Of a stretch of 64,000 nucleotides of DNA, positions 10,340 through 21,016 are shown one piece after another. The stretch covers positions 2,274,001-2,338,000 of the forward strand of contig NZ_CP149803.1 in NCBI RefSeq assembly GCF_037943105.1, in the 5' to 3' direction. The notes under the pieces were generated by a model, which was not told where the DNA came from, made no database searches, and was given only the letters and a program-made list of their open reading frames with translations. Source of the DNA: Pseudomonas sp. TMP9. Its GTDB lineage: Bacteria; Pseudomonadota; Gammaproteobacteria; Pseudomonadales; Pseudomonadaceae. The position numbers were made by a program, and so were the translations under genes. Within the stretch, counting starts at the first letter, position 1; each line of letters opens with the position of its first letter.

Positions 10340-12636
10340 GCGCAGCGCACACCCCTGACGGGCAGATTTGGGACATACCCGGCGGCATTCACCCCGCTGA
10401 GCACAAGCAACTGTCAAACCGCACGCCCATTCAGTCAGCGCCGCTGCCTAAGCGCCTGATAGTGCCACTCAACCAACATATTGGCGCACCTGCCGAGCCT
10501 GTGGTTGGGGTGGGCGAGCGCGTGCTCAAAGGTCAGCTGATTGCGGCTGCAAATGGTTTTGTCAGCGTACCCGTGCATGCGCCAACGTCCGGCACCGTGA
10601 GCTTTATTGGCCCGCAATCTTACCCGCATGCCTCTGGCATGCCCGCCCCAGCGATCGTTATCGACAGTGACGGCGTCGAGCAGTGGTGCACGCTGACGCC
10701 CTACCCGGACTATCAGCCGCTGGATAACAGCGCCCTGATAGAGCTGATTCGTCAAGCCGGCATCAGCGGCTTAGGCGGTGCGGGCTTCCCCACCGCCGTC
10801 AAACTCAACGCGCGACCTACACAGAAAATCCACACGCTGATAATCAACGGCACTGAATGCGAGCCCTACATCACTGCCGATGACCTGTTGATGCGTGAAT
10901 GTGCCAGCGAGCTGATCGGCGGTATTGATATCTTGGTCAAGCTGATCCAGCCGGATCAGGTGCTGATCGGCATCGAAGACAATAAGCCCGAAGCCATCGC
11001 CGCAGTGCGTGTCGCGTTGGCTGAACGCAACTATCAACTCAAGGTGTTCCCAACCAAGTATCCCTCCGGCGGCGAGAAACAGCTGATCCAGATCCTCACC
11101 GGCGTAGAAGTGCCAAGTGGCGGCCTGCCGGCAGACATCGGCATGCTGTGCCACAACGTCGGCACTTGCGTGGCCATCTATGATGCGGTGATTCACGGCA
11201 AACCGTTGATCTCACGCATCACCACCCTCACGGGTGAAGCCTTGGCGCGGCCGATGAATGTCGAGGTGCTGCTGGGCACACCGGTATGTGAACTGCTTGA
11301 ATTTGCCGGCCTGGATCAAGCCAAGCTGAACCGGCTGATCATGGGCGGCCCGATGATGGGCTTTACCCTGTCCGACTTCAGCGTGCCGCTGATCAAAACT
11401 ACCAATTGCTTGCTGGCATCGACCACTAACGAGCTGCCAGCTCCGCCGCCCGCTATGCCGTGCATCCGCTGCGGTGAGTGCGCACAAGCGTGCCCAGTTA
11501 GCTTATTGCCGCAACAACTGCATTTTTTCGCCATCGGCCAAGAGCACGAGCAGCTCAAAGCGCATAACCTGTTTGACTGCATCGAATGTGGCGCATGCGC
11601 CTATGTCTGCCCCTCGAATATCCCACTGGTGCAGTACTACCGCGCCGCTAAAGGCGAGATTCGCGAGTTGGAGCAAAAGCAACTCAAGGCTGAACAATCG
11701 AAACAGCGCTTTGAGCTGCGCCAAGAGCGCCTGCGCCGCGCTGACGAGCAGAAGGAAGCTGAACGCCAAGCCCGCGCCGCCAACGCTGCACAGGCCAAGG
11801 CGACCCAAGCACAGGCTGCATCACCGCTAGACAGCAGTGGCTCAGCAGCAGCCAAACCAGCTGGGCTTAGCGATGAGCAAAAGAAACTCAAAATCGAAGC
11901 CAGCATGGCCCAAGTCGCACTGAAAAAAGCAGAAAAACAACTGCTCACTCACGCCAGCGCCGAGTTGCAGGCCCAAGTTGACGAGCTGCGCAGCGCTGCC
12001 GCGACTGCCCAACACACTCTTGATACGTTTATTGCTGCCCATCCGCCAGCACCGCCGGTTGCACCGGTTGCCAATGATGTTGAGCTAAAGAAAATTAAAA
12101 TCGATGCCGCCATGCTGCGTGCTCAAGTGCGCAAGCTGGAAAAACTAGAAGCGCCCAGCGACGAGCAGCAGAGCCAATTGCAGCAGCTGCGTAGCCAACT
12201 CGATGCAGCTGAACAACTGCTGGCCCGCATCAACACACCAGCACCCGCTGCGCCGGTAAAAACAGTTGGTATAGACGCTGCTGACTTACTGAAAAAAGCC
12301 AAAATAGAACTGGCAATGAAACGCGCCGAGCTCAGAAAAGCCGAGAAGGTCGGTACCAATGACGCTGCACTTAGCCCTCTGCGCGCAGCCTTAGCTGCTG
12401 CCGAGCAAGCGCTGCATCACGCGGAAGACACAAGTGGCAAACCTGCGCCCGAGTTGCTGCGTACCGACAAGCAGCCGATTGATGAAACCACCCGCACCTT
12501 GAAAACCGAAGTGGCTTTTGCCCGCGCAGATTTGCGCAAACTCGAACGTGATGAAAATGCAGCCCCCGATTCTCTGGAGCAGGCGCGTGTTCGCCTAGCC
12601 GATGCCGAACACAAACTGACCGAACACCAGATGTAG
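10336..12636 (+). CDS. rsxC: Electron transport complex subunit RsxC/RnfC with extended repeat tail
   Basis: A 766-residue peripheral subunit that in the family holds NADH, FMN and two 4Fe-4S clusters; the motifs [12 protein letters not shown] and [12 protein letters not shown] are intact. The start ATG at 10336 overlaps the rsxB stop (ATGA); the frame is open 19 codons further but inside rsxB. The last ~250 residues are Ala/Lys/Glu-rich and hold four degenerate repeats beginning near residues 516, 585, 653 and 720, each with a K-(K/T)-x-K-x-(E/D)-x core, probably helical. The TAG stop lies inside a REP-type repeat. Confidence 0.95.
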   Translation: MSAAHTPDGQIWDIPGGIHPAEHKQLSNRTPIQSAPLPKRLIVPLNQHIGAPAEPVVGVGERVLKGQLIAAANGFVSVPVHAPTSGTVSFIGPQSYPHASGMPAPAIVIDSDGVEQWCTLTPYPDYQPLDNSALIELIRQAGISGLGGAGFPTAVKLNARPTQKIHTLIINGTECEPYITADDLLMRECASELIGGIDILVKLIQPDQVLIGIEDNKPEAIAAVRVALAERNYQLKVFPTKYPSGGEKQLIQILTGVEVPSGGLPADIGMLCHNVGTCVAIYDAVIHGKPLISRITTLTGEALARPMNVEVLLGTPVCELLEFAGLDQAKLNRLIMGGPMMGFTLSDFSVPLIKTTNCLLASTTNELPAPPPAMPCIRCGECAQACPVSLLPQQLHFFAIGQEHEQLKAHNLFDCIECGACAYVCPSNIPLVQYYRAAKGEIRELEQKQLKAEQSKQRFELRQERLRRADEQKEAERQARAANAAQAKATQAQAASPLDSSGSAAAKPAGLSDEQKKLKIEASMAQVALKKAEKQLLTHASAELQAQVDELRSAAATAQHTLDTFIAAHPPAPPVAPVANDVELKKIKIDAAMLRAQVRKLEKLEAPSDEQQSQLQQLRSQLDAAEQLLARINTPAPAAPVKTVGIDAADLLKKAKIELAMKRAELRKAEKVGTNDAALSPLRAALAAAEQALHHAEDTSGKPAPELLRTDKQPIDETTRTLKTEVAFARADLRKLERDENAAPDSLEQARVRLADAEHKLTEHQM

Positions 12637-12717
12637 CCCGGATACAATCCAAGGCAGCGCCCCCGGTTCGCGGCAACAAATGGCGCCAAGAATTTCCCCG
12701 GATTACATCCGGGCTAC
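12633..12717. repeat. REP-type inverted pair (REPIN-like) between rsxC and rsxD
   Basis: Two REP half-sites face each other: GTAGCCCGGATACAATCC at the left and CCCGGATTACATCCGGGCTAC at the right, about 45 bases apart. The left end overlaps the rsxC stop codon. The same core recurs at 20860-20927 and in the array at 51718-52042. Such elements are spread by RAYT transposases acting elsewhere in Pseudomonas genomes. Confidence 0.85.
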
Positions 12718-12774
12718 AAAGCAGCGAGTGGCGCGATAACGCCATGCACAGCAAGACAATCGACCGGAGCGCTA

Positions 12775-13806
12775 ATGGCCCTGCCCCGCATCACCTCGCC
12801 CCACGCCAAGGGCAGCAACCGCACTCAGCAAGTAATGCTGCAGGTGATGCTGGCCACACTGCCGGGCATTCTTGCGCTGACGTGGCTATTCGGCGCCGGC
12901 ACGCTGATTAATCTGCTCTGGGCCAGCGTCTGCGCCTTAGGTTTTGAAGCGGCCATCTTGGCGCTGCGCAAGCGCCCAGTGCTGTTCTTTCTGAAGGACT
13001 ACAGCATCCTCGTCACGGCCGTATTACTGGCACTGGCGCTGCCGCCCTACTCGCCTTGGTGGCTGACCCTCGTCGCCACCGGCTTTGCTGTGGTGCTGGG
13101 CAAACAACTGTACGGCGGCCTTGGGCAAAACCCCTTTAACCCGGCGATGCTCGGCTACGTCGTGGTGCTGATCTCATTTCCGTTGGAGATGACCCGTTGG
13201 CCGGCACCGCATACGGTAGGCATGCTCGATGGCTTGCAGCAAATTTTCGGCATCGCCGCTCTGCCCGATGGCTGGGCTCAAGCCACCGCGCTGGATGCAC
13301 TAAAAGTCAATAAAAGCCTGACCCTGGATGAGTTGTGGGCACAAAACCCAGCATTCGGCTATCTCGGCGGCGCAGCCAGTGAAGCCGTCAACATGGCCTT
13401 CCTGGCGGGCGGGCTGTACCTGCTGCACAAACGCCTATTCACCTGGCACGCGCCAGTCGGCATGCTCGCGGCACTGGCGGTTATGAGCCTGGTGTTCTGG
13501 AACGGCTCTGGCTCAGACTCCAACGGCTCGCCGCTGTTTCATCTGCTGACCGGCGCGACCATGCTCGGGGCGTTCTTTATCGTCACCGACCCGGTCAGCG
13601 GTGCGACCAGCAACCTTGGCCGGCTGATCTTTGGTGTCGGCGTTGGCGTGCTGGTATATGTGATTCGCGCTTGGGGCGGCTACCCAGATGGCCTCGCTTT
13701 CGCCGTGCTACTGATGAACCTGGCAGCGCCGACCATCGATTACTACACGAGGCCGCGCACTTACGGCCACCGCAAACCGACGCGCGGCTTTAAGCTGGGA
13801 GAGTAA
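12775..13806 (+). CDS. rsxD: Electron transport complex subunit RsxD/RnfD
   Basis: A 343-residue multi-helix membrane subunit, NqrB/RnfD family, which in relatives carries covalent FMN on a Thr. The segment [22 protein letters not shown] contains the flavinylation motif (TGAT), with the likely Thr in it. The N-terminus [24 protein letters not shown] is typical. It follows the REP pair by about 57 bases, with GGAGCGCTA as ribosome site, so it is the only rsx gene not overlapping the one before it. Confidence 0.95.
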   Translation: MALPRITSPHAKGSNRTQQVMLQVMLATLPGILALTWLFGAGTLINLLWASVCALGFEAAILALRKRPVLFFLKDYSILVTAVLLALALPPYSPWWLTLVATGFAVVLGKQLYGGLGQNPFNPAMLGYVVVLISFPLEMTRWPAPHTVGMLDGLQQIFGIAALPDGWAQATALDALKVNKSLTLDELWAQNPAFGYLGGAASEAVNMAFLAGGLYLLHKRLFTWHAPVGMLAALAVMSLVFWNGSGSDSNGSPLFHLLTGATMLGAFFIVTDPVSGATSNLGRLIFGVGVGVLVYVIRAWGGYPDGLAFAVLLMNLAAPTIDYYTRPRTYGHRKPTRGFKLGE

Positions 13807-13808
13807 CC

Positions 13809-14450
13809 ATGGCCCTGCCTGAAATAAGCCGCTCGATGCTCAAGAACGCCCTCGTGCTCGGGCTATTCGCCATTACCACCGTGGGCCTGGTGGCTGTGCT
13901 GCAACAGGCCACGGCTGAACGCATCGCCACGGCGCAGCGCGCGGCTCAGGTACGCGCGCTGAGTGAAATTTTACCGATGGGCAGCTATGACAATTACCTG
14001 CTCGACAACAGCCTGCAACTGCATGACCCACTGCTGGGCAGCAAGTCGCCGCAGACCGCCTACATCGCCCTGAAAGACGGCAAACCCAGCGCAGTGATCC
14101 TGCGCGCCACTGCACCGGACGGCTACAGTGGCATTATCCAGTTATTGGTCGGCATCCGGGCTGATGGTCGATTAGCCGGTGTGCGCGTGCTCACTCATCG
14201 GGAAACGCCTGGGCTTGGCGATAAAATTGATCTGGCTAAAAGCGCCTGGATCCGCAGCTTTGATGGCAAATCGCTGAGCAACCCGAACGAGGATGGCTGG
14301 GCGGTGAAGAAAGATCGCGGTGAATTCGACCAGTTTGCGGGTGCCACCATTACTCCGCGCGCGGTGGTCAAAGCCGTGCACAAGGCTTTGCAGTATTTCG
14401 ACGCCAACCAGCAACAACTGTTCGCACCCCAGGTGAAGTCCAATGGCTAA
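13809..14450 (+). CDS. rsxG: Electron transport complex subunit RsxG/RnfG
   Basis: A 213-residue subunit with one N-terminal membrane helix (about 11-31) and a periplasmic FMN-binding domain. [15 protein letters not shown] holds the Thr that relatives link to FMN, and ETPGLGDKI is also conserved. Starts 2 bases after rsxD and overlaps rsxE by 8. Confidence 0.95.
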   Translation: MALPEISRSMLKNALVLGLFAITTVGLVAVLQQATAERIATAQRAAQVRALSEILPMGSYDNYLLDNSLQLHDPLLGSKSPQTAYIALKDGKPSAVILRATAPDGYSGIIQLLVGIRADGRLAGVRVLTHRETPGLGDKIDLAKSAWIRSFDGKSLSNPNEDGWAVKKDRGEFDQFAGATITPRAVVKAVHKALQYFDANQQQLFAPQVKSNG

Positions 14451-15156
14451 CCCCAGCTACCGCGAGATCACCCTAAACGGCCTGTGGAAGAACAACCCCG
14501 CACTGGTTCAGCTGCTCGGTCTTTGTCCGCTGCTGGGGGTGAGTAACTCAGCGGTAAATGCCCTTGGCCTTGCCCTGGCCAGTGCGCTGGTGCTGATCTG
14601 TTCCAACACCGCAGTGTCACTGGTGCGCGGCGTGGTCAACACCGCGGTGCGCTTGCCAGCCTTTGTGATGATCATCGCCGCGCTGACCACCTGCATCGAG
14701 TTGCTGATGCAGGCCTTCACCTATGAGCTGTATCAAATACTCGGCATCTTTATTCCGTTGATTACCACTAACTGCGTAATCCTAGGCCGCGCCGATGGCT
14801 TTGCAGCCAAGCATGACCCGGCCCGCGCCGCCTACGACGGGCTCATGATGGGCCTTGGCTTTGGCGTAGTTCTGGTGATGATTGGTGCGCTACGCGAGCT
14901 GTTTGGTACCGGCGCGGTGTTTGCCAATATGCATTTGCTGTTCGGCCCTATGGCCGCCAACTGGCAGCTCACCTTGATCCCAGAATATAAAGGTTTCCTG
15001 CTGGCCATCCTGCCGCCGGGTGCATTTATCGTCCTCGGTTTACTGATTGCCTGTAAAAACCGCATGGATGAGGTGCTAACCGAGCGCGCTAAAGCTCAGC
15101 AAGTGGCCGCGCCCGCACAGAGTCGCCGCGTGCGGGTGACAGGAGTGATCGAGTGA
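14443..15156 (+). CDS. rsxE: Electron transport complex subunit RsxE/RnfE
   Basis: A 237-residue multi-helix membrane subunit, paralogous to RsxA ([17 protein letters not shown] and [18 protein letters not shown] mirror RsxA). The two are thought to form a pseudo-symmetric pair in the membrane. The C-terminal tail is charged and rich in Arg. Overlaps nth by 4 bases. Confidence 0.95.
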   Translation: MANPSYREITLNGLWKNNPALVQLLGLCPLLGVSNSAVNALGLALASALVLICSNTAVSLVRGVVNTAVRLPAFVMIIAALTTCIELLMQAFTYELYQILGIFIPLITTNCVILGRADGFAAKHDPARAAYDGLMMGLGFGVVLVMIGALRELFGTGAVFANMHLLFGPMAANWQLTLIPEYKGFLLAILPPGAFIVLGLLIACKNRMDEVLTERAKAQQVAAPAQSRRVRVTGVIE

Positions 15157-15791
15157 ACGCGGCTAAGCGCTTAGAAATTTTTCGGCGGCTGCACGAAGAC
15201 AACCCCGAGCCAAAAACCGAGCTGGCTTACAGTTCGCCTTTCGAATTACTGATTGCCGTTACGCTCTCAGCCCAGGCCACCGATGTGAGCGTCAACAAAG
15301 CCACGGCCAAGCTCTACCCAGTGGCCAATACACCCGAGGCTATTTATGCCTTGGGCGTTGCCGGTTTGAGTGAGTACATCAAGACCATCGGCCTCTATAA
15401 CAGCAAAGCTAAGAACGTGATTGAGACCTGCCGCTTACTGATTGAACGCCATGGCAGTCAGGTACCCGAAACCCGCGAGGAACTTGAAGCACTGCCGGGT
15501 GTAGGCCACAAAACGGCCAACGTGGTGCTAAATACAGCGTTCCGCCAGCTGGCCATGGCGGTGGACACGCATATTTTCCGCGTCAGCAACCGCACCGGCA
15601 TCGCCCCTGGCAAAAATGTTGTGGAGGTAGAGACCAAGCTGATGAAGCATGTGCCCAAGCAATTTCTTCTCGACTCCCACCACTGGCTCATCCTGCATGG
15701 CCGCTACGTGTGCCAGGCCCGCAAGCCACGTTGTGGCAGCTGCCGCATCGAAGACCTGTGCGAATACAAGCAGAAAACCGGCGACGATTGA
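15153..15791 (+). CDS. nth: Endonuclease III (DNA glycosylase/AP lyase)
   Basis: Removes oxidised pyrimidines and cuts the abasic strand. The 212 residues hold the helix-hairpin-helix with catalytic Lys ([14 protein letters not shown]), the catalytic Asp ([13 protein letters not shown]) and the C-terminal [4Fe-4S] Cys set C-x6-C-x2-C-x5-C ([17 protein letters not shown]). It starts with GTG inside the rsxE stop (GTGA), after AGGAGTGATC, so it is translationally coupled to the rsx operon, as in many gammaproteobacteria. Confidence 0.96.
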   Translation: MNAAKRLEIFRRLHEDNPEPKTELAYSSPFELLIAVTLSAQATDVSVNKATAKLYPVANTPEAIYALGVAGLSEYIKTIGLYNSKAKNVIETCRLLIERHGSQVPETREELEALPGVGHKTANVVLNTAFRQLAMAVDTHIFRVSNRTGIAPGKNVVEVETKLMKHVPKQFLLDSHHWLILHGRYVCQARKPRCGSCRIEDLCEYKQKTGDD

Positions 15792-15898
15792 GCGACCATT
15801 CAGCGACTCAATGAGTCGATTGAAAAAATCTTTTTTACCTGCCCTGCTTTTGCGGCTATAAGGTGCGCACTTGGCCCTTGTAGCCTGGAGTGAAACAC

Positions 15899-16078
15899 AT
15901 GAGCACTGATAAAGAAGATCTTGAGCTCGATGAAGATTTTGTGGCCGAAGAGGCAGAAGAAGTCGAGGCGCCCGTTGAAGTGGCCAAAACCAACCTAGCT
16001 AAGCGTCGCGTCATCGATAACCTACTCGATGAGCGCCGCCTGAACAGGCAACTCTCCGAATACGACTTTGATTTGTAG
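15899..16078 (+). CDS. Small acidic Pseudomonas protein (PA3496-like)
   Basis: 59 residues: a strongly acidic N-terminal half (EDLELDEDFVAEEAEEVEAP) followed by a basic segment (KRRVIDNLLDERRLNRQL) and an acidic tail. It resembles a conserved Pseudomonas protein of unknown function found after nth. TGGAG lies 8 bases before the ATG at 15899, favouring it over the codon 9 bases upstream. A strong terminator follows. Confidence 0.8.
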   Translation: MSTDKEDLELDEDFVAEEAEEVEAPVEVAKTNLAKRRVIDNLLDERRLNRQLSEYDFDL

Positions 16079-16089
16079 CCAAGGCCAAC

Positions 16090-16122
16090 AAAAAGCCCCG
16101 CAGCGATGCGGGGCTTTTTTTT
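16090..16122. terminator. Bidirectional terminator, small acidic gene / gloA
   Basis: AAAAGCCCCGC-AGCGAT-GCGGGGCTTTTTTTT, a perfect 11-bp stem flanked by A and T runs. It serves the plus-strand gene and gloA on the minus strand. Confidence 0.9.
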
Positions 16123-16133
16123 ATGCAGAAAAC

Positions 16134-16526
16134 TCAGTCGCCACGTGAAGGCGACAACAGCTCAATCTTGTAGCCGTCTGGGTCTTCGACAAAGGCTAGG
16201 ATGCTGCTGCCGTGCTTCATCGGCCCAGGCTCGCGGGTGATCTTGCCGCCGCGCGTGCGAATGTCTTCACAGGCCTTGTAAACATCCGCCACCTCTAGGG
16301 CGATGTGACCGTAGCCAGTACCCAGCTCGTAGCCCTCAACACCCCAGTTATGGGTCAGCTCGATCACGCTGTTGTGCGCCTCATCGCCGTAACCGACAAA
16401 TGCCAAGGTGAACTGCCCTTCTGGATAGTCCTTGCGACGCAATAGGGTCATGCCCAGTACCTCGGTGTAGAACGCGATGGATTTATCCATATCGCCGACG
16501 CGTAGCATGGTATGCAGCAGTCTCAT
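16134..16526 (-). CDS. gloA: Lactoylglutathione lyase (glyoxalase I)
   Basis: Converts the methylglyoxal-glutathione hemithioacetal to S-lactoylglutathione. The 130-residue product is the short form; its metal ligands His5, Glu56, His74 and Glu122 match the E. coli Ni(II) enzyme exactly in number. It lies downstream of argG on the same strand with a hairpin between them. Confidence 0.95.
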   Translation of the reverse strand: MRLLHTMLRVGDMDKSIAFYTEVLGMTLLRRKDYPEGQFTLAFVGYGDEAHNSVIELTHNWGVEGYELGTGYGHIALEVADVYKACEDIRTRGGKITREPGPMKHGSSILAFVEDPDGYKIELLSPSRGD

Positions 16527-16553
16527 CAGGTCTCTCCTTATGGTGTAAAGACA

Positions 16554-16576
16554 AACCCCGGCTTATGGCCGGGGTT
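16554..16576 (-). terminator. GC-rich hairpin between argG and gloA
   Basis: AACCCCGGC-TTATG-GCCGGGGTT, a perfect 9-bp stem. The T-tract on the minus strand is weak (TTTGTCTTT), so it may attenuate rather than fully stop argG transcription. Confidence 0.55.
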
Positions 16577-16602
16577 CGTTAGGGCTTGGACGCTCAAGTC
16601 TA

Positions 16603-17820
16603 TCAGAGCATCTTGCGCCCTTTACCCGCCGCAATGCGCATGCGCAGAGCGTTGAGCTTGATAAAACCACCCGCGTCAGCCTGGTTGTAGGCGCCGCCGT
16701 CTTCTTCAAAGGTCGCGATTGTGGCGTCGAACAGCGAATCATCGGACTTACGACCGGTGATGATCACATTGCCCTTGTACAGTTTCATACGCACCACACC
16801 GTTCACGTTGGCTTGGGAGGCGTCGATCATCTGTTGCAGCATCAGACGCTCTGGGCTCCACCAGAAACCGTTGTAAATCAGGCTGGCATATTTGGGCATC
16901 AGCTCGTCTTTCAGGTGAGCGACTTCGCGGTCCAAGGTGATCGACTCAATAGCGCGGTGGCCTTTGAGCATGATGGTGCCGCCCGGCGTCTCGTAGCAGC
17001 CACGGGACTTCATACCGACAAAGCGGTTCTCAACGATGTCCAGACGGCCGATGCCGTTGAGGCCGCCGATGCGGTTCAGCTCAGCCAACACGGTGGCTGG
17101 ACTCATGTCTTTACCGTCGATGGCGACAATGTCACCGGCGCGGTAAGTCAGCTCGATATAGGTCGCAGTGTCCGGCGCCGCTTCAGGCGAGACAGTCCAC
17201 TTCCACATGTCTTCTTCGTGCTCAGTCCAAGTGTCTTCCAGCACACCGCCTTCATAGGAGATGTGCAGCAGGTTGGCATCCATGGAATACGGCGATTTTT
17301 TCTTACCGTGACGCTCGATCGGGATGGCGTGCTTTTCGGCGTAGTCCATCAACTTCTCGCGAGAGAGCAAATCCCATTCGCGCCAAGGCGCAATCACTTT
17401 TACACCAGGTTTGAGGGCATAGGCACCCAGCTCGAAACGCACTTGGTCGTTGCCTTTGCCGGTCGCGCCGTGGGAGATGGCGTCGGCGCCGGTTTCGTTA
17501 GCGATCTCAATCAAGCGCTTGGCAATCAGCGGGCGAGCAATGGAGGTGCCCAGCAGGTATTCGCCTTCGTAGACGGTGTTGGCGCGGAACATCGGGTAGA
17601 CGAAATCGCGGACAAATTCTTCACGCAGGTCATCGATGTAGATTTCCTTAACGCCCATGGCCTGAGCCTTAGCGCGTGCTGGCTCAACTTCCTCGCCTTG
17701 GCCAAGGTCGGCGGTGAAGGTCACTACTTCACAGTTATAGGTGTCTTGCAGCCACTTAAGAATCACCGAAGTGTCCAGGCCACCGGAATATGCCAGAACT
17801 ACCTTGTTTACGTCGGCCAT
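16603..17820 (-). CDS. argG: Argininosuccinate synthase
   Basis: Joins citrulline and aspartate with ATP in arginine synthesis. The 405-residue product starts [18 protein letters not shown], with the PP-loop SGGLDTS near the N-terminus. Family segments include [30 protein letters not shown] and [17 protein letters not shown]. An in-frame codon 11 residues upstream lacks family similarity and was rejected. A long antisense open frame on the plus strand (16813-17856) is a shadow. Confidence 0.97.
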   Translation of the reverse strand: MADVNKVVLAYSGGLDTSVILKWLQDTYNCEVVTFTADLGQGEEVEPARAKAQAMGVKEIYIDDLREEFVRDFVYPMFRANTVYEGEYLLGTSIARPLIAKRLIEIANETGADAISHGATGKGNDQVRFELGAYALKPGVKVIAPWREWDLLSREKLMDYAEKHAIPIERHGKKKSPYSMDANLLHISYEGGVLEDTWTEHEEDMWKWTVSPEAAPDTATYIELTYRAGDIVAIDGKDMSPATVLAELNRIGGLNGIGRLDIVENRFVGMKSRGCYETPGGTIMLKGHRAIESITLDREVAHLKDELMPKYASLIYNGFWWSPERLMLQQMIDASQANVNGVVRMKLYKGNVIITGRKSDDSLFDATIATFEEDGGAYNQADAGGFIKLNALRMRIAAGKGRKML

Positions 17821-17949
17821 GCCATCAACTCCACGGGTTGTGCGGGAAACCAATGATTCTACTGCCCATGCCGCCTGATTTACAGAGGCGCGACAACGTG
17901 TGACGACTAAGCGACGGATAATCGTTGGGTATGGCGCTAACAGTAGACG

Positions 17950-18861
17950 CTAGGACGTTGCGGCTGGGTCCGCCGTGGCGGCGGCTGGCGTGGGCGGCAC
18001 TGCGGCTTCAGGCACCCGGTCGAGGAGGATGTTCACCCGGCGATTTTTTGCCCGATTAGTTTCTTGGTTATTCGGCACCAGCGGATAACGCTCCCCATGA
18101 AAACGCAGGGTGATTTGCTCGGCTGGAATGCCGTTAGCCTTGAGGTATTCCATCACTGCCAGCGCTCGGCGGCGCGACAGATCCCGGTTAGTCAGACGAT
18201 TACCGCTGTTGTCAGCATGACCGTCCAACTGGATACGGTTGACGCTAGGGTCGGCCTTAAGAAAACTTAAGATGATGTCCAATTTGGCTTGGGCCAATGG
18301 TTCAAGCGCGACACCACCACCCGGAAATCCCACCAAGCTTTTGCGCACCTGATCGAAATTCACCGGCAACAGCTTGGCCGTACAACCTAAGTAGTCTTGG
18401 TAGGCCTTTTTGAATTTGGCGGGCAGCAGGCGCACTTCAACTGCATCACCGCCCATCGCCGCGCGGTGACGCACCACAGGGCTGCGGCCTTCGAGTAAAC
18501 CGGTGAGCAGGCGCGTGCCCTGCTCCTGAGAGCTGTTGAACAGCACCTCAGCCGGTACCACGTTGACCGAACCGAGGTTGATATCACCGCGCCCTGGCTG
18601 CCAAGGGGCGGCGGCGGCCAATAACGTTGCGTTGCCCGCACCCAGCCAGCGCTCGCGGGCTTTCAAGCTAAATGTCACCCGCTCGCCCGCTCGGCGCACA
18701 AATACCCCAGAACCAAAATCCGTGATGTCTTGCGACAAACGGCACTCAAACTGATCGCCTTCGACCTGCCACTCTATTTTCTCCAGACGCGTCTGGAAGC
18801 TGATAGCTAAAACTGGCTGGCTGACCAGCAGGCACAGCACCACAAGTGGATAGGGTCGCAC
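17950..18861 (-). CDS. motY: Sodium-type flagellar protein MotY (OmpA-like domain)
   Basis: 303 residues with a signal peptide (cleavage after about residue 19), an N-terminal MotY_N domain that anchors to the flagellar basal body T-ring, and a C-terminal OmpA-like peptidoglycan-binding domain (IQLDGHADNSGNRLTNRDLSRRRA). In Pseudomonas MotY supports the MotCD stator. A Pro/Ala-rich tail ends the protein. No other motility gene is adjacent; the argG-motY-pyrC-rnt order is a Pseudomonas constant, from memory of PAO1. It is divergent from pyrC. Confidence 0.88.
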   Translation of the reverse strand: MRPYPLVVLCLLVSQPVLAISFQTRLEKIEWQVEGDQFECRLSQDITDFGSGVFVRRAGERVTFSLKARERWLGAGNATLLAAAAPWQPGRGDINLGSVNVVPAEVLFNSSQEQGTRLLTGLLEGRSPVVRHRAAMGGDAVEVRLLPAKFKKAYQDYLGCTAKLLPVNFDQVRKSLVGFPGGGVALEPLAQAKLDIILSFLKADPSVNRIQLDGHADNSGNRLTNRDLSRRRALAVMEYLKANGIPAEQITLRFHGERYPLVPNNQETNRAKNRRVNILLDRVPEAAVPPTPAAATADPAATS

Positions 18862-19065
18862 GACAGGCTCCGGGGATTACGGCTTACTCAGTGTCTATCG
18901 GTGCCAATGCGAAAAACTTGAGGCGCACGCCATAGTGGTTGCGCAGGCTGCGTTGCTGCGCGGCCCAGCGCTCCGTTCGCTTTGCCCGATTGGCCTGCTT
19001 TCAGCGTGCTGAAACGGGGCTTTTCCGGTAGCATTCTCGCCACGTTTGCCCGCCTGGAAGCTTCC

Positions 19066-20112
19066 ATGACTGACCGTCTTACCCTGCTGCGTCCTGACGA
19101 CTGGCACATCCACCTGCGCGATGGCGGCTTACTGCCCCATACCGTCGCCGATGTAGCCCGCACCTTTGGCCGCGCCATCATCATGCCCAACCTGCTGCCA
19201 CCGGTGCGCAATACAGTGGACGCCGAAGCTTATCGGCAACGAATTCTCGCCGCCCGCCCAGCCGGCAGCCAGTTTGAGCCCTTGATGACGTTGTTCCTCA
19301 CCGACCGTACCAGCGCCGAGGATATTCGCCTGGCTCGAGCCTGTGGCTTTGTGCATGCCGCCAAGCTGTATCCGGCCGGTGCCACTACCAATTCGGATTT
19401 TGGCGTGTCCAGCATCGACAAGCTATTTGGGGTGTTCGAGGTGATGGCCGAAGTTGGTCTGCCACTGTTGCTGCACGGTGAAGTCACGCGTAGCGAAATC
19501 GACGTATTCGACCGAGAAAAAGCCTTTATCGATGAGCACTTAACGCGCATCGTCACACGCTTCCCAACGCTCAAAGTGGTGTTAGAACACATCACCACCG
19601 GCGATGCGGTGCAGTTTGTCGAAGCGGCCTCCAGTACCGTAGGCGCCACCATCACCGCCCACCACCTGCTCTACAATCGCAATCACATGCTGGTTGGCGG
19701 CATTCGTCCCCATCTGTATTGCTTGCCGGTGCTCAAGCGTAACAGCCATCAAGACGCCTTGTTGGACGCGGCCACCAGCGGCAATCCAAAGTTTTTCCTC
19801 GGCACCGACTCGGCACCGCATGCAAAGCATGCCAAAGAAGCCGCCTGCGGCTGCGCCGGTTGCTACACCGCTTACGCCGCCATTGAGCTGTATGCCGAAG
19901 CCTTTGAACTGCGCACTGCGCTGGACAAACTAGAAGCCTTCGCCAGCCTTAACGGGCCAGACTTCTATGGTTTGCCGCGTAACACAGACAGCATCACCCT
20001 GATCCGTGAAGACTGGACCGCACCCGCCAGCTTACCCCTCGGTGAGCACACCGTTACCCCGCTGCGCGCCGGTGAAACCCTGCGCTGGCGCCTGCTGGAG
20101 AATCAAGCGTGA
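19066..20112 (+). CDS. pyrC: Dihydroorotase, class II
   Basis: Closes carbamoyl-aspartate to dihydroorotate in pyrimidine synthesis. The 348 residues contain the zinc ligands HIHLRDGG, the Lys expected to be carboxylated ([16 protein letters not shown]), [13 protein letters not shown] and GTDSAPH. The ATG at 19066 was chosen because [20 protein letters not shown] is the conserved start; 28 upstream in-frame residues are not. Overlaps rnt by 4 bases. Confidence 0.96.
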   Translation: MTDRLTLLRPDDWHIHLRDGGLLPHTVADVARTFGRAIIMPNLLPPVRNTVDAEAYRQRILAARPAGSQFEPLMTLFLTDRTSAEDIRLARACGFVHAAKLYPAGATTNSDFGVSSIDKLFGVFEVMAEVGLPLLLHGEVTRSEIDVFDREKAFIDEHLTRIVTRFPTLKVVLEHITTGDAVQFVEAASSTVGATITAHHLLYNRNHMLVGGIRPHLYCLPVLKRNSHQDALLDAATSGNPKFFLGTDSAPHAKHAKEAACGCAGCYTAYAAIELYAEAFELRTALDKLEAFASLNGPDFYGLPRNTDSITLIREDWTAPASLPLGEHTVTPLRAGETLRWRLLENQA

Positions 20113-20783
20113 GCGAGGACATGTACGACGATGAGCCCGGCAGCAACGGCCACTCAGGCCCACGCCACCCGATGGCAGCCCGCTTTCGAGGCTATTTACC
20201 GGTAGTTGTGGACGTAGAAACGGGGGGCTTCAACTGCGCCACCGATGCGCTGCTGGAGATTGCCGCCACCACCATTGGCATGGACGAAGGGGGCTTCCTT
20301 TACCCTGAGCACACCCAGTTTTTCCGGGTTGAGCCGTTTGTTGGTGCAAATATTGAGCAGGCGGCGCTGGACTTCACCGGCATCAAGCTCGACCACCCCT
20401 TGCGCATGGCGGTCAGTGAAGAACATGCCCTGACGGAAATCTTCCGCAGCTTGCGTAAATCACTGAAAGCCAACAGCTGCAAGCGCGCCATTCTGGTTGG
20501 GCATAACAGCAGTTTTGATTTGGGCTTTTTGAATGCCGCTGTGGCGCGGACCGGCATCAAGCGCAACCCGTTCCATCCGTTTTCCAGCTTCGACACCGCC
20601 ACTCTGGCCGGCTTAGCCTACGGGCAAACCGTTCTGGCTAAAGCCTGCCAAGCTGCGGATATCGATTTTGATGGCAAAGAAGCGCATTCAGCGCGTTACG
20701 ACACTGAAAAGACTGCTGAGCTTTACTGCGGCATCGTTAACCGCTGGAAAGAGATGGGCGGTTGGATGGATTTCGACGACTGA
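20109..20783 (+). CDS. rnt: Ribonuclease T
   Basis: A DEDD-family 3'-5' exonuclease that trims tRNA CCA ends and matures stable RNAs. The 224 residues carry [10 protein letters not shown] (Exo I), [11 protein letters not shown] (Exo II) and [14 protein letters not shown] (Exo III). Coupled to pyrC by a 4-base overlap (start GTG in GTGA), and followed by a strong terminator. Confidence 0.95.
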   Translation: MSEDMYDDEPGSNGHSGPRHPMAARFRGYLPVVVDVETGGFNCATDALLEIAATTIGMDEGGFLYPEHTQFFRVEPFVGANIEQAALDFTGIKLDHPLRMAVSEEHALTEIFRSLRKSLKANSCKRAILVGHNSSFDLGFLNAAVARTGIKRNPFHPFSSFDTATLAGLAYGQTVLAKACQAADIDFDGKEAHSARYDTEKTAELYCGIVNRWKEMGGWMDFDD

Positions 20784-20821
20784 GCTTACAACCTGAGGTC
20801 AACAAGCTCCGCACTCAGCGC

Positions 20822-20857
20822 AATGCCGCTCACGTAACTCAGGTGAGCGGCATTTTC
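20822..20857 (+). terminator. Terminator after rnt
   Basis: A 12-bp perfect stem AATGCCGCTCAC / GTGAGCGGCATT with a 9-base loop, followed by TTTC. Confidence 0.85.
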
Positions 20858-20859
20858 TT

Positions 20860-20927
20860 GTAGCCCGGATGCAATCCGGGAAAGTTCTGCGGGCCGAACA
20901 ACCGCTCCCGGATTACATCTGGGCTTC
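20860..20927. repeat. REP-type inverted pair (REPIN-like) between rnt and gdhB
   Basis: GTAGCCCGGATGCAATCCGGGA at the left and TCCCGGATTACATCTGGGCTT at the right, in opposite orientation, about 25 bases apart. Same family as the pair at 12633 and the array at 51718. Confidence 0.85.
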
Positions 20928-20950
20928 GCACTGAGGCCAAACCGTTGCCC

Positions 20951-20981
20951 ATAAAAAACCCGCACTCAGCGGGTTTTTTAT
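20951..20981. terminator. Bidirectional terminator at the 3' end of gdhB
   Basis: AAAAAACCCGC-ACTCA-GCGGGTTTTTT, with A and T runs on both sides. It serves gdhB on the minus strand and would also block readthrough from rnt. Confidence 0.9.
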
Positions 20982-21016
20982 TGACGCTGCGCAGGCAAGG
21001 CCTGCGCTGATACCGC

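Noticed and set aside
16813-17856. 347-codon plus-strand frame
   Set aside because: Antisense to argG throughout; argG matches its family along its whole length.
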